Origin: Sympetrum striolatum | Lineage: Eukaryota; Arthropoda; Insecta; Odonata; Libellulidae | Reading direction: 5' to 3' | NCBI GenBank assembly: GCA_947579665.1 | Contig: OX388345.1 | Location: forward strand, 60,937,454-61,001,453 | DNA: 64,000 bases | Part shown: in pieces, positions 49,183 to 62,159 of the stretch | How positions within the stretch are numbered: position 1 is the stretch's first letter | How the letters are laid out: every line of letters begins with the position of its first letter | Notes under the pieces: generated by a model | Database searches by the model: none | What the model was told of the DNA's origin: nothing | What the model saw: the letters and a program-made list of their open reading frames with translations, nothing else | Made by a program: the position numbers and the translations under genes

Positions 49183-50570
49183 AGAACTATTTGAATGTTA
49201 AACACCACAATGTATTTGATAAAATTGAATCAGAAAAATATCACTCGTATATGAAACCCTTTACAAAGTTTAAAATGAATTACTACTCAAATATCTCACT
49301 ACGTAATTAAAGAATGTCAATATCTAATGAGAAACAATAGATATGAGTAACGTTATTATTAAGTGCTATTTTAAATTTAAAATAAAAATAATGATGTAAA
49401 TGGCCTAACTGAACATATATCTTTTGACGATTGAAGTATAGTCAGGGGAAAGATACATTGCAAACCATTATAATCGGAATCAATATCCATCTCTTTGCAT
49501 ATTAACTCTTAATTAAAAATTTTATTTATTCCGAAAGATTGGATCAAATTTAATACTTCCTAAGATGAAACAAAAAACGTTTTGCATAAGTATTGCATTC
49601 AGAGGAAGGAGTCACGAACACACGTGGATCAACGAATAAACTGTAATCATTTCTGAGTGAAATTCTTAGGTACAGCCATCCTCTAGAAACGGGTAAGGTC
49701 TTCTGTTGCGCTAATACTAATTACTTATTTAGATTCAAAGATTCACGAAATGTTTCTTAAGCCAAAAAGGAGACGAGTAAGTGCGTTACACTGACATTCG
49801 GATTCTCACAGCACGGTAAAGCTGCTTTATGGTAATGGAAGTGTTTTATCGTAAACAGAATCTAAAATATTATCAATAAAAACAAATAAAATATAAAAAT
49901 TGCTAATTATAATTACCTTTTATGGTGAAAAATCAGGCTTATATGAATATACTAATCTATATGCATACTAATTTTAGTCGATATTTCTATTCGTGTCTAC
50001 AGAGATGGATCTAGCATGCTTTCCTGCTAAGAGCATTGAACTAAATGGATACACCTTTGTTATTTAAGATTATATGTCTCGTGAACTGATTACGCAAACG
50101 CCAATTGACATAAATTCTCGGAAATCGCTCTGCTTCCGCTTGATTGTATCTAAAACAAACTGTCGTCTCATATTATGGTTTCCGTACATTTCATTCGTAG
50201 CTATTCTTAGAATGTTTGAGTGCCTGCGTTCGATGATTATGACGGATGTTGGAGATATACATCTCTATGCTTCCACAGTTTATTTGATTCTAAGATCAGT
50301 TTTATGTCTATGTTTCATTTATCCCAATCATTCCTACCTTAGTATCTTTATAAGGTAGAAGAACATTAGATTATCTGTGACAGGAAACCTTAAAGAGAGT
50401 GGATCTAACGAGTTTTATAACTTTATTCTGTCTTTAGTATACCTAGAGAATTACTACAACCTTATCAAGAAATATGAAGATCCGAAATAAATTTAGAAGT
50501 TGGTAGATCGCTTCAATTATAACTGAATGACCTTTTGATAGTAATCTCAAATTTTTGATGGATTATTTTT
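49183..50570. other. AT-rich intergenic DNA
   Basis: A 94-codon plus frame at 50074-50358 has no recognisable content. Otherwise nothing. Confidence 0.5.
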
Positions 50571-50993
50571 TTGAAGTTCAGCTTAATAAGTTCTAGAGAC
50601 GAGTAGGTAAAAAAAGTTTAATAAATGTATTAATACAGCAAAATAACTAATGGTAAAATAGATGAGGAAATTGATTAAAGCTTTGTGGGTTAAAAGTAAA
50701 ATATTCTTCGAAGTTCAGTTAAACAACTAGTAGAGACGTGTCGGCAAAACTTTAAGTAAATGAAGTAATGTTGAGAGATAAATATTGCTAAAATTTATGA
50801 GAAAATAGAGTAAATCTTTGTGTTTTAATAATATAAATACACACTTAATTAATGTTTATTTCTTTGAAGTTAAAGTAAATATCTTCTAGAGACGAGCCAA
50901 TAAATAGTTCAATAAATGAAGAGGGGTAACTATTGCTAAAATAGAGGAGGTAATAGCATAAAGTTTTCCGGGTCAAAGGTAAAATAATTCTAA
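50571..50993 (+). repeat. Three degenerate tandem units of about 137-166 bp
   Basis: Each unit starts with TTGAAGTT or TCGAAGTT (GAAGT at 50573, 50710 and 50876), then AGAGACGNG about 25 bp later, then TTNAATAAATG-like text, TTGCTAAAAT, and closes with a GGGTNAAAGGTAAAAT-like phrase. Spacing differs by about 30 bp between units, so the array is old or rearranged. No function is suggested. Confidence 0.75.
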
Positions 50994-51239
50994 AACTCTA
51001 AATTATTCGGAACATAATGACGAAAATTATGGATAAACCAAGGAATTCAGAGGTTAGAGTACGGAAAAGGCTTTAAGTTTCATTCTCAAGGGATGGAGAT
51101 GAATCCTGCTGCAACTTTGCCTACTTTCCATGATAAAAAAGCACCCCCTAAGGAGTGGAAGACCAATAAAAACGATCAGAATGCTGCAATTTAATTCCTG
51201 GGGCTTATCGACGTGAATATTTCAGAGAAGTAGAGGAGA

Positions 51240-51560
51240 ACTTATAGAGAAGGTCAACCTAAGATTCGTTCGGGGGATCACCCATTGGGCGGGAGGTGGA
51301 TAGGTCGATCCTATTTAATATTAATTAGATTGCGCTATCACAACCACCCTTCCGGAGAGGCTTCCAAATGGAGCCAGCATCCGGAGAATACGATTCAAAA
51401 TGGAGGATTTGAGGCGCCGGAAGTTCTTGCTCGCGAAATGCCAAAAGTTAAGGCCAATTAGGTTTTTTCGGCGCCGCAAAACCTTCTGCTCCGTCTTAAA
51501 TGCAACTTTTATGAGGGGACTTTTGCAAATGGGAGGGACCAACTCTAGGCGATGATATAA
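51240..51560. other. GC-richer patch, unassigned
   Basis: More GC than its surroundings, with two GGCGCCG phrases and AATTAGATTGCGC at its left. A 73-codon minus frame has no recognisable domain. It is a possible conserved noncoding element; this cannot be tested from one sequence. Confidence 0.3.
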
Positions 51561-52066
51561 ATAATGGAAGGTGTCGGACTTTCGGCGATTTTTTCAAACC
51601 AAAAGACCTGCAAAGAGCAAGTTGAAAATTCGAATGAAACCCATCCTTGATGTCTGAATAATGCGTTCAGTGAATGTGTGGCGAGGAAGACCTTTCTATC
51701 ACTCCTCTCCTACCTTTTAAGGCCTATGTTGCTCCTCGCATCAGTAATTTATTTGACTATTATTATGCATTCAATAGCATAATATATTTATGGTACATAA
51801 TAAGGTGAAAGTTATTTCCATTATTTTCACTGTTGTATCTCTCATAAATTATAACCCTACTTAATGCCGAAGAAAGATTTGCTGTTGATTTCTTATCGTT
51901 AACAATAATAAAATTCACAACTATCTTATAACCTAAGGGTTTTTGAAAACTTTGCAAGGAAAATATAGGGAATTATTATTGATTTTATAATTAATAAATT
52001 TACACGAAATAATAATTTTACATTTTAATAAAAACTGTTCCATGATGTGGAGATACTTTATATTGG

Positions 52067-52150
52067 AATAATAATAATTATAATTGTCCTTGTTTTGGCG
52101 TAATTGAGACTAAAAGTCTCTTCTTCCATCTAATCCATCGTCATTAATTA
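52067..52150 (-). mobile_element. LINE 3' tail, copy 2
   Basis: This shares about 37 bp with 11145-11181, including the GAGACT-AAA-AGTCTC hairpin (52106-52120) and the adjoining TTCTTCCATCTAAT. An AAT repeat in the same relative position (52067-52085) is the minus-strand (ATT)n tail. The AATAAA seen in copy 1 is not intact here. Confidence 0.6.
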
Positions 52151-52561
52151 TAGGATAAATACATTAAAGAGAATAGTATGAGAAACAATTAAAATAGTTG
52201 GAAGAAAGGAATACGACGAGCAAACACATTCCTAGATTTATTTCGATAAAGTATCTGGCAGTTGTGATTGTCAGAGATAATGTTATAAGAAATAAGATTA
52301 TTTTCACGTCTTATAACCAATTAATATAACTTGAATTGGCAATTTTCCAATGAAGGTTAACTGCCTATTTTTCCGTACAAGAAAGTGGTAATAATATATG
52401 AATCCATGAAGTAAAAACTTTAATACGGACAATTTTCTCTCATAGTTATAAGGAGTAGTCCAGTAAAACGTATGTAAGGTCATAGCACAGAAGAAAAAAA
52501 TCATTGTAAATATTCCTCACAATGTTAATTATGCGATCATTTTTGTTAGATCAGTAATATC
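52151..52561. other. AT-rich, possibly continuing the LINE 3' region
   Basis: GA-rich text just after the tail resembles 11225-11300 loosely. Nothing else recognised. Confidence 0.4.
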
Positions 52562-52610
52562 TAGAAGGGGATTCTACTCTGATAGCGAAACCAATCATAT
52601 CATTAAAATT
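52562..52610 (+). repeat. Decayed hairpin-family core, copy G
   Basis: TTCTACTCTGATAGCGAAACC aligns with the right arm of copy A (stem CTA/TAG, then CGAAACC) and is followed by TCATTAAAATTTTATTT, matching the AT-rich flank of the family. The conserved box upstream is no longer recognisable and no inverted arm was found. Confidence 0.5.
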
Positions 52611-54239
52611 TTATTTAAATCTACTGTCTTTCTTCTTTTGTGCAATGATAAATTTAGAAGAAAATTTAATGCGCTAAGAGCGCATACGTTTTTTCGGGAT
52701 TATATATTTCAAACTGTCTGCCTCGACGAATTATAACAATATAGGGATTAGTTTGTCGTTTTTATCTGAGGAAGAATGTGTGTTTTAAAAATATTTCATT
52801 CCATATTATTTTGAAAGTAGAAAGGTTTAGAAGTCTTGTCTTAAAAACGTTCTCAATCCGATTGACGAAAGAAAAATCGCCAAATCAATCGTCCACCTCA
52901 AATAAATTCCCGTTAATTCCTATTTAAACATATTACTTTGTATTACCTGATCTAAATTCTATTTCTTCTAATGATTAAAGTTGTGATAAAAGCATTATTT
53001 ATTCTCACAAAATTAAATAAAAAACAAAAATACTAAAAAAGCAAGAGTTTAGATTAAAAGCATTAGCTCCATTTAAATGATATCACTCAAAATTTATTAT
53101 CCAATCATCCCTCTTATGTTCATTTGATTTCAATGAATCTATCGTTGGTTTCCATTTGTGAGACAATGGTGGAAAGAATAGACGCGGGAGACTTTGTCAT
53201 ACGATAGATAGGAAGAAGAGAACAGTAAAAGCCCGAGGTGAAGACGAGGTGATGGAATTGGAAGGCTAAAGGTCGTTACGGGTGATTGAAGAGTAAGATA
53301 GAGGAGTTCTTATGATGGATAACAGTTCTGCAGGAGCCTCAGTTAAAAAAGGTATTCATTACTTAGAGATGATGAAGGAATAGGATTTCTTCATAAGATA
53401 TAGGCCTGGAGGCTAGGATTTGTTGAAGGGAATGGATTAGAGCTTATAATAGAAGAATTGAGCGAACCATCTCGAGTTGTTAGTTTGACGAAGTGGAATC
53501 ATAGAGGGGTCTTCATTCACAAATGCTTTTATCATTTTCTCTACTCTATCATCTGAAAATCCTCAGTCATGATCAACTTCATTCTTTTAAAAACTTATTA
53601 CGTTAGTCAGAATGATTAAATAACATACTATATCGAACAATTGTTTTTTTTTTCCCGGGATTATTTTTTTATTTGTTGTTTGTGATTCTCTAGGCCACTC
53701 ATAGCTTTTAATCTGAGTAATTTTATGATTCATAAATTTTATTTCGATAGTAATTTAGCCGTTTGATAGGGGATCCACTATTATAGGATGCCCGCTAACC
53801 CTTTCTTGGTAATGGCGTAACCATCCGCATAGTCAAGCGCGGCTTAATGTTTATTGTGAAAAGTCATAATGGAAGCCTATCCTATAGTACGCTTAAATTT
53901 ACCCAAATACTTTCAGAATAACGTATTACGGTTTTATTCATATGCGGAATTTGCAATTTAGCATCGACAATAAGAATTGAGTTATGATAAAATCGAAGAC
54001 GGCACTGTTTTCAGCCTCTCTCCTATTTTTAGAAATCAAGTTATTTCATTATTTTCCGAATTATTTTGCTCGTTGAGTCGACGCACCTTGCTAATTTTGC
54101 TAGTCCTTTTGGAAATAAGTTTTTTCTTGTAGGTTTGCGTGAATTCCTAACAAATCTTGGAAATTATATGTGAATAAATAACTCAAAGAATAACCATAGA
54201 GAAAGTAAAACTCTCTTTGTAGTATACACAAAAATATTT
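52611..54239. other. Intergenic DNA; purine-skewed stretch at 53150-53520
   Basis: The 53150-53520 stretch is rich in A and G on the plus strand and resembles decayed coding sequence, for instance of a retroelement. No frame stays open and no motif could be named. Confidence 0.4.
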
Positions 54240-54300
54240 AAAATAAGATCGACCAAGGTTTCATTACAGCGTAACATCTTCGTGTAAAATACATGAAATA
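54240..54300 (-). repeat. Decayed hairpin-family core, copy F
   Basis: On the minus strand: CGAAGAT, a GTTAC/GTAAT stem with a GCT loop, GAAACCTTGGTC, then GATC (about 54250-54283). It lacks one base of the CTGANGA box but keeps a self-complementary ACC-TT-GGT stem III. Flanking AT-rich arms pair weakly. Confidence 0.6.
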
Positions 54301-57300
54301 TATTTCAAATTATTTTTCTGGACTCTACAAAGTGAGTTATGATTATGAGGAGTTCCACCTTAATCCGTAATGTTTATCGAAGACTAACACTCCAGCACGG
54401 GGTGATTCTCATACTCTAGCCGCTGGTATTTACTTAGGCAATTATTTCCTCATTTAGTGTCAGGAAACATTATTCTCCTGTCTGATGTGTTTTTCAAATT
54501 GTGTTGTAACACTTATCACTGAATTGAATTCCAACTCCTTTTACCCATTTTCGGAATTATGACAGAGCTCTAGCTCACCTACTTTCATCATCTCGTTAAT
54601 CCAAACACCCATTTCCCACACTTCCCTAACGTTTACCCTCTACACTGTGGAGTCTACAGTCTCTACAAGCGCGACATGGAATTTTCCCTCATTCAACACT
54701 CTTCAATTTCGTTCTACTCTGTCCATTATCCTTTACCATATTAGGAGAACAGAATATCATTCTACAATCGCTAGAAAAGTGGCCACGTCAGCAAAATCAT
54801 CGCACGGCGGCAAAAGCAAAACAATTCATGCGCAGGGAATTGCTCGCTCCTCTGATATTATTTGAGAATGCGAAGAGAAATACCCCTTTGTGGACTGAAG
54901 CAATTACTGGTTTTGGTGTACTCGGAAGTCTTACTAGTGCATTCTGGTATGGATTGTGAAACATAACACTGGGAGTATGGATGCGCGAGGAAAGCAGGGC
55001 ACGGAAGCGGTACTCGAGCATGACCAACTTTGTTTTCGCGAAACTGTAAATCATTTTGAGAACTTCTTATCTCTTGGGAGCTTTAAAACATTAGATGTAG
55101 TAAGAAGCCTGCCATTATTCCATAATATGGTGAAGCACTATTAGAAAAAATATGTGAAGCAGACTGACGGATCAAATCTGTTGTGAATCACATGAGATAA
55201 AGATCTAGATTTTCATAAATTCAAACGAAGAAGGATTAGTTACGTAGAATTTAATTGAAAATTGTGATTTTTTTAAGTTTTTGTAAATGAAGAAAAAGTG
55301 GATAAATGAATTCAGTATTTTGGAAATCTTTTAAAAGAGTGATTATTATCACGTGTGTATTGGTTTAATTATTTTATACGGTGCTTTTATTATTTTTTTA
55401 AGTTTTACGTCTACTGCCTAAAGGTTATCTGAGGGGTTTCCCTCCCTTCAATAGCAAATACCAGTATTCCTATCATTGCATGTAACCACTCTCTTTGAAC
55501 TTATTTCTACCTAAGTTTGACTATGCGTACTACGTATATATTGTTCATATTTCTATATTGTATTTATACCTAGAAATAGTAATAATAATACTAATTCTTG
55601 TTATATTTGTAACCACTATCACCAGGTCCTGCACCTACTTGCAGAAATATGTACATGACACTAATAAAAAATCAATAATAAGGGTTGTTTATGGGTTTGA
55701 TATGTTTCAAAATATTATGAAAATTCATTGAAAAGATGACAAGGTGAGGAACTGTTCGACTCTAATATAGTCAACAAAAGTAAACATTTCAAAGAGTTTA
55801 TTGAATGAAGAGTTTTATGAACGACGTTTCTTGAGGATTGTTTATGTGTGTTCAGAGGGCGCGATTATATAAAGAAAAGAGTGGCGGTCCGAGCCTTTCT
55901 GTTTTTTCCGAATACCGGTGAAGGAGTTGAAGAACTCCGACAAAGACGGCTATCGGAGATTTCAAACCGTAAATATTTGGAACTTAGAAACTACTGCTGA
56001 AAAGTTTAGAAAATGATTTATATTCAGAGGTATAAAATCCCTATTATTCAAATTATAAGAGGAAAACAACGTTTACTTAACATAGTCTCCTCTATAGTAT
56101 CATAATACATTATTTAAGGGCATTCAAATTGGTTAAAGAAAGCTTGAAAATGCTTTTCTTTAGTTAAACAAGTTGAGCGTCTTTAGTTAAAAACGATACG
56201 CTTCGACCCTCAGGAAAGAAAACAATGAAAACTACTTATAGAATATTAATTATTAGCTATAGTATTCATAGGTTTTAAAGTTTAATAAGCTTTAGATACT
56301 TTAAGAAAGTTTATTTATATTTCACTGAAGGTTTTCTTTCAAAATCACTGAGTGATAAAATAAAATAATAAATTTCAACGAATCGACAGAGATGCATGAA
56401 TGAGTCCATGACACGTGTGGTGAAGATAGACCTGGAAGTGCGATGGGCGAAGAAGAAGACCTTTCGAAGGATAGAAAACCGGGCGAAGTCCGAGAAAAGA
56501 GTTGAGGAAGACTGCGAAGTTGAGGTCAGTAAAAATATAAGAACTGCGAAGATACGAAGGCTGGGAAATCCGCTCTATTCTCAGGGTAAACCCTAAGGCG
56601 AGTGGCACTATCCTTAAAGATTTCTAATGCGGAGTGAAAAAAGCAGAACTTGGAGGAAGCCGATAGCGCCTTCGGGATCGAGAGGAATCGAAAAAGGGAG
56701 AAAAAGGGTGTTCGTGGGTACGGATAAACACCCTAGGCCTAAAAAGGATAAATAGAAATAAGGCAGTAATACAAAACTGGGGCAAAACTGTAGTTTTTTG
56801 AGATACATTAAAGGGACAGAGAGCTTGGAAACTTGAACAATTGAAAAATTGATAATCCCTTCTAAAAATACTTTTATTGAGTAATTGCTAAAATTAATTT
56901 TTGTGGTAGTCCGATAAATTAGGTCTCACATTTTTTTGTTTGTCATTTCAATATAAAGGAAAATGTTGTGGGCAATTCAGCTTCCCATACCCGTATAAAC
57001 TTTATACTTGTTAATGTAATCAGGGCGAAATTTATTTGCGATACCCCGAAAAAATTGAAGTTGAATGTTAACATCCTATTTGATCTAACATTCAGACAAA
57101 GTATTAAATACTAACTATACGATTTCCAAGCTCAACTAACGCGAATATATACGATGTTGCATTTATGATATTATTTTACAATTAACGAAAAAATGTAAAA
57201 TACAATCACATAAAAACGAAATGTGGTACTCTCGCAAAAGAATCTTGTTCATTATAGTTTTCAAGTACATAGATACGCATTGTTAATGCATGTAGAGTAC

Positions 57301-58012
57301 TGTGGTATGGTCATCCAGGGGACCTGTAAACAAGAACGCTAAATTAAAGTTTTGGCGAGGTATTTTTTTACTTATGGTGCTGAATATATTCTAGTTTATT
57401 GAAACATATTTATTGATAATGGTTGATATTTGGAGATTCTGCGATTCCTGAAATTTGGCAATGCCTTTACGAAGGTCATTCATATGAAGGGGCTAACAAT
57501 CATATAAAAAGAATCTAAATGAATATATAAAGCTTTCATCATAATCTAGATAAAAAATATGAATTATATACGATTGGGCTAAAATTACGAATCTAAAAAT
57601 ATAATTTACGTCAACTGTTACTATAAATATATGAATAAAATACATGTCAATAAATTAATGTGTGAAAAAAACGTACGAAAAAATTGCTTTATCTTTCATT
57701 TTTCTGCCAGAGATACCATAAAAGCACATTTGGTAACCTTGAAGCAAAGCGGCATACTTCTTTAGCTCTCAGAAACGATTCATTCACTAAGTTTGAATTC
57801 TCATACCACCGCAAATATTTATCATTGAACGAATTGTTGCTTCCCCTCATTGTGTTTCCATCATAAATGATTCGAGTTATTTTCGTAAAGAAAGAACCAG
57901 TTTTATAGGGCGAATTCAATTCTTGCATCACGCTACGCGAGTGAAATGCATGACGTGCTGGTACGTGTGCGTTGCTAGGAGAAACAGTCTACTTATCAGC
58001 ACTTTTGAGCTG
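54301..58012. other. Intergenic DNA, no gene seen
   Basis: Short frames only (up to 85 codons), including one of 77-85 codons near 54650-55054 and one near 56400-56600. None has recognisable content. Confidence 0.5.
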
Positions 58013-58068
58013 CTCCGAGAGGTCTGCTTTAGAGTCTGGAGATTACCCTCTCCAGACTGCACTCGGAG
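58013..58068. repeat. Two-tier bulged hairpin
   Basis: Perfect inner stem AGTCTGGAGA (58033-58042) with TCTCCAGACT (58049-58058) around a TTACCC loop. An outer stem CTCCGAG (58013-58019) pairs with CTCGGAG (58062-58068). The 5' side carries a 13-nt bulge against 3 nt on the 3' side. It is GC-richer than its surroundings. Confidence 0.75.
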
Positions 58069-58517
58069 AGACTGCGTTGGCAGGTCACGAAAATCAGGAG
58101 AAAATAAAAATTCAATTTTGAAGAACGGGCATCGAGAGCTCTTGGCAACTGAAATTTGAATTCTTTCTCGCAAGAAAAACTACATCTTACCTTACAAGTA
58201 ACAAATACGTATACAAAAATCTAGACTTACACTGGGTGGTTTCGGTCATTTCGGTTAATTTTGTGAATTCTTTAACAACAAAAGGTGGTTATAAGAATAC
58301 ATGTATTTATACTATTCAAAAATTGTTTGCAAGACGCGACTATAGCTCCCATGCATAGTCGCTCAGTGAGATTGTTAAAAAAATTGAAGATAGTAAAAAA
58401 AATGTTATCCTTAAAATCACCCTGTGCCATCTAGGATTGCCCACAGGCTTAGTTTTGGAAATAAAAACCTTTAATCTATCATATAGATAAGAATAAAATA
58501 TGCATTTTATGTCACAT
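58069..58517. other. Intergenic DNA
   Basis: Nothing recognisable. Confidence 0.5.
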
Positions 58518-58553
58518 TTATGCCATAATTATGCCATAATAATTTATGCCATA
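58518..58553 (+). repeat. Short irregular array of TTATGCCATA
   Basis: Three perfect copies at 58518, 58529 and 58544 with 1 and 5 bp between them. Confidence 0.8.
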
Positions 58554-61190
58554 CCATAAACTATTATTGTAGCAAGTATTTAGGTTTGCAGTATTTTTCT
58601 TTGGGCAATACCTTTAGATGAATATCAATATAGTATGATTTTAGACTTATCCTTTATAGTACCATTGTTGTGCATACTTCTCATCAGTGTTGGTCGTATC
58701 AGCATTTGAAAAGCCTCTCTAGTTGCTCGTTTCTTTATCTTTTAATGAAATCGCAGCTTCATAAAATATAGCGCGATGACGCACGTAAATTTCTGGTGAT
58801 AAAGGATGAGTTTTTACGACTTGCCACACTCGGAGCGGGAAATATTTTATTCATACTTTTATCAATTACGATTAAGTTGGTATTTTACTTATCTTGAGCT
58901 CTATCTTTGGTAATCCGCGGTATACCACTATTTATTAAGTTTGGGAATCTAAAATTTATTCGTAAAAGGTGATGTTAAAACAAATTTTAAAAAATATATC
59001 AAATTATGTGATAAGAAGTTTTTACACTAGGATGAATATGATGAAAATTTAATAGCTTTTTGCGTAATATCGCTTTACTAAGTCGGATGTTAGAATAAAA
59101 GATGATAGAAAATTTCCTTCGTATTTCTATGCCCACACTTTTCAAATTATACCACGTAGTGTATACATTTGAATATGTCTTCAACATATATTTTAATAAT
59201 ACATTTTGATCGATGCAAATATGTCTATTCTGAATTGTGATTGTCCTAAATCATTGAAAATTATGTTTTGATCAATGAAATTGAAATGTGTGGTAATAAT
59301 AAGGGAGAACCTAAAAGGTCATTTGGAAAATTTAGATCGTATAATCCATTTACCCCCATAAAAATGCTATATCTGGAAACGTGAGCCTTTTATTTAGAAA
59401 TATGAAGTTCAAGTTATGAAGTGTAATGTATTAAAGTTATGTTCAAGAAGTCTAGTCTGCTTAATAACTGCATGAGTCACAAATGACAAAAACGGGTCCA
59501 TTAGAAGTAAATACCAGGCGGAGTACAAAGTATAACAGGAAATCGAAAAATGATCCATATACGTCTGTGTGTGTAAGAAAATAAATATAATTCCAAGTTA
59601 CGATAACAAAGGCAGACTTCTTAAAACTTAACTTTAAATCAGTGCGCGAGCTTCAAAATAAAACTGAACTTGGAAAGTAAAATAATCAAATATGAAAAGT
59701 TGAAAAGTGGAAAACAATGTGTACAGCTCTTATTCCTGTGCACTCTAAAAAAGATTGCTGTGTTGTATACGTTTTATATTAAAGGGAGTCGGATGTGTGA
59801 GTGATAGTGGGTATTGAAATAGTGATGGGTTTTCCGCGTGAGAAGAGGAAATGATCCACGTTGGACTTCAATTTATGGAAAGGATTCCAACTGCCATCGA
59901 ACATCCGACGTGAAGACAAATAGGCATCATGAAATTCCTCAGAGAAACATGAAAAACGAAGCGACAGAATTTCAGCAAAAACCTACGAATTTACGTATAA
60001 ATACAGGAACAAAAAGGAATAGTTAAAAGTATTGACTTTATTGAGGGTTTCGTGAATACTACTTATCCAATATGAGATATTCTTTGTCATACGTGAAAAC
60101 GAAATGCAGTGGCACTCTATAGAATTTGAGGCATTTCGCCCACAGAGAGTTTTAACCATCAGGATAATCACCATAACGCCTTTTTCATTACTCAGTAAAA
60201 TAATTCTAGAGATATTTATGCTAATTTCCTTCCATCTCTCGATAAAGTTAGATTTAATATTTCATTTTAAGTTATAATATATTCTGTAAGATTTAATTTT
60301 CAATTTCCATTCCGTAGGAGAATCCCCAAAATTTCGTAAAATGTTTCAGATTGGTTCACCCTTTATAAACTATTACGACCCCAGCAATGGACAATTCTTT
60401 ACCTTAATGATTTTTGAATATATATTGTCTATCTGCAGATCGTGAACAGATAAGTTGTATTATAATTGACGTTAAGATACAATAATTTATATACCGGAAA
60501 CAGGAATATAATCAGGAATACTCAGATACCCTCGTTAGTGAGCTAGTTGTGAGTTATTGTAGTAGTATAACTGATAACTAATTATTTCAACGATGAATTT
60601 TAGTTGGTACGGTGCATATGCCTTTTATACTTAATTAGATCGATAGCAGAAAATAATAATGAAATCTGAAACCATCTCCTTAAGATAACTACTACTACTA
60701 GCATCATGCTTTTAAAAATATATCAGCCAGCATTTTAAATTCTATCTCAGACGAATTCTACCGCAATGACCGAATGACTGAATTCCGTTATAACATCGGC
60801 AATTGGTCGGTTATCTAGTTTGCGATGCTGTACCCTCCGTCGGTAATTTGGGTTCCGTAATACGTCTCAATTGATACGTGAAGGCTGGTACGGGATAGAT
60901 TGCCCTTCAATAAACACCTAATTTGCATCAGCCCTTTCCAGATCTGCTGCCATAGGCTTCTGTTTCAAGTCCACTCAAAGGTTTGATAGCAGGGGATATC
61001 TCAATTTGAATTCTTATCAAAGTCCACGGGATGGAGATAAGAGAAATGGGGATCCATCATAAATAGTTTGTAAAATATACGAAGAACATATCCATGGAAC
61101 TTTGTACACAAAGTTAGCGAATTATCTTATTCTAGGACATACTATTTTTGTTAAAAAACATAGTTCAACCTATTTGAGTGTCCGTTGTGT
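58554..61190. other. AT-rich intergenic DNA
   Basis: No gene or named repeat seen. Confidence 0.5.
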
Positions 61191-61194
61191 ATTG

Positions 61195-61276
61195 GTATGT
61201 AAAGGATTAATTGCAAGAGTGTTCTGTTTGTCTAAAATTCACCCAATAAAGTCATCATTATTATTATTATTATTTT
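61195..61276 (+). mobile_element. LINE 3' tail with (ATT)n
   Basis: AATAAA at 61245-61250 is followed within a few bases by an (ATT)n tail (61254-61276). The text just upstream (AAAGGATTAATTGCAAGAG) is of the type found in the short 3' untranslated regions of CR1-like LINEs. It differs in sequence from the tails at 11.1 and 52.1 kb. The 5' extent is unclear. Confidence 0.5.
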
Positions 61277-62159
61277 CCAATTGGATTCTTGGGTTGGCGG
61301 GTCAGATTTTTAAATATTTCAATAGAAAATATTTCTTTCCAAATACGGAATATCATACCGAAAACTTAATAGCTTCATTGCTTTTCAAAACCATTTAGCG
61401 TATAAAAAATTGGATCAGTCACAGATGATAAATTCCTCTTCTGGTAACGTTTCACTCGCCAATAAAACAAAATCAATCCTTTCCGACCGTACTTCGTGGA
61501 ACGAAATAGTTAAATAAAACGTAAACGGATGGATTTCAACATTATTAACCTTCCTGATTAGAAGCATCTCGATTAATGAGAACACTCTTCAATAAACAGA
61601 TAAATTTGGATAAAAAATATATCAGTAAGTACTTTAAAAAATTCATATTTAGGGTAAGTTTCTGCTTTGAATGCTCAAATATAAGGTATTCACAAATTCT
61701 CCTGTAAATAGTGAATCATAAAAAGGTTCTTATGATTGATCCTAAAACTATCAGTATCGATAGATGATATAATTATAAAACCTTTATTCATAAATTTTAC
61801 AACGACGCTTGGGCACATTTACCAACTGATGGTGTAACGTGCATTAATATGATACTGTATGTCTTGATTTTGATCACAAATTAAAGATTTCAGTATCAAG
61901 GGAATCTACTTCGTTAAATACTGCACTGACATTGAGTGTTTTAAATAAAAGAAGATAAAGCCCATACATTAAACTCTCTGAAATGGAGAAAATTTTTCTT
62001 GAAAAAAATATAGTGCAAACAGTATTCAGTTAGGCTGAAATTGCTATCATATTATATATTTTAAGGAGCATCTGCGGATGACCAACTTTGTTTATCCGAA
62101 TATTTTGCTCAGTAGGTTTACGATTTTTTTGTATCTACGAAATAAAAACAATTTTATTT
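61277..62159. other. AT-rich intergenic DNA
   Basis: Nothing recognisable. Confidence 0.5.

Noticed and set aside
53150..53520. Purine-skewed stretch as a decayed coding exon
   Set aside because: No frame is open for a useful length and no motif could be identified in any phase.
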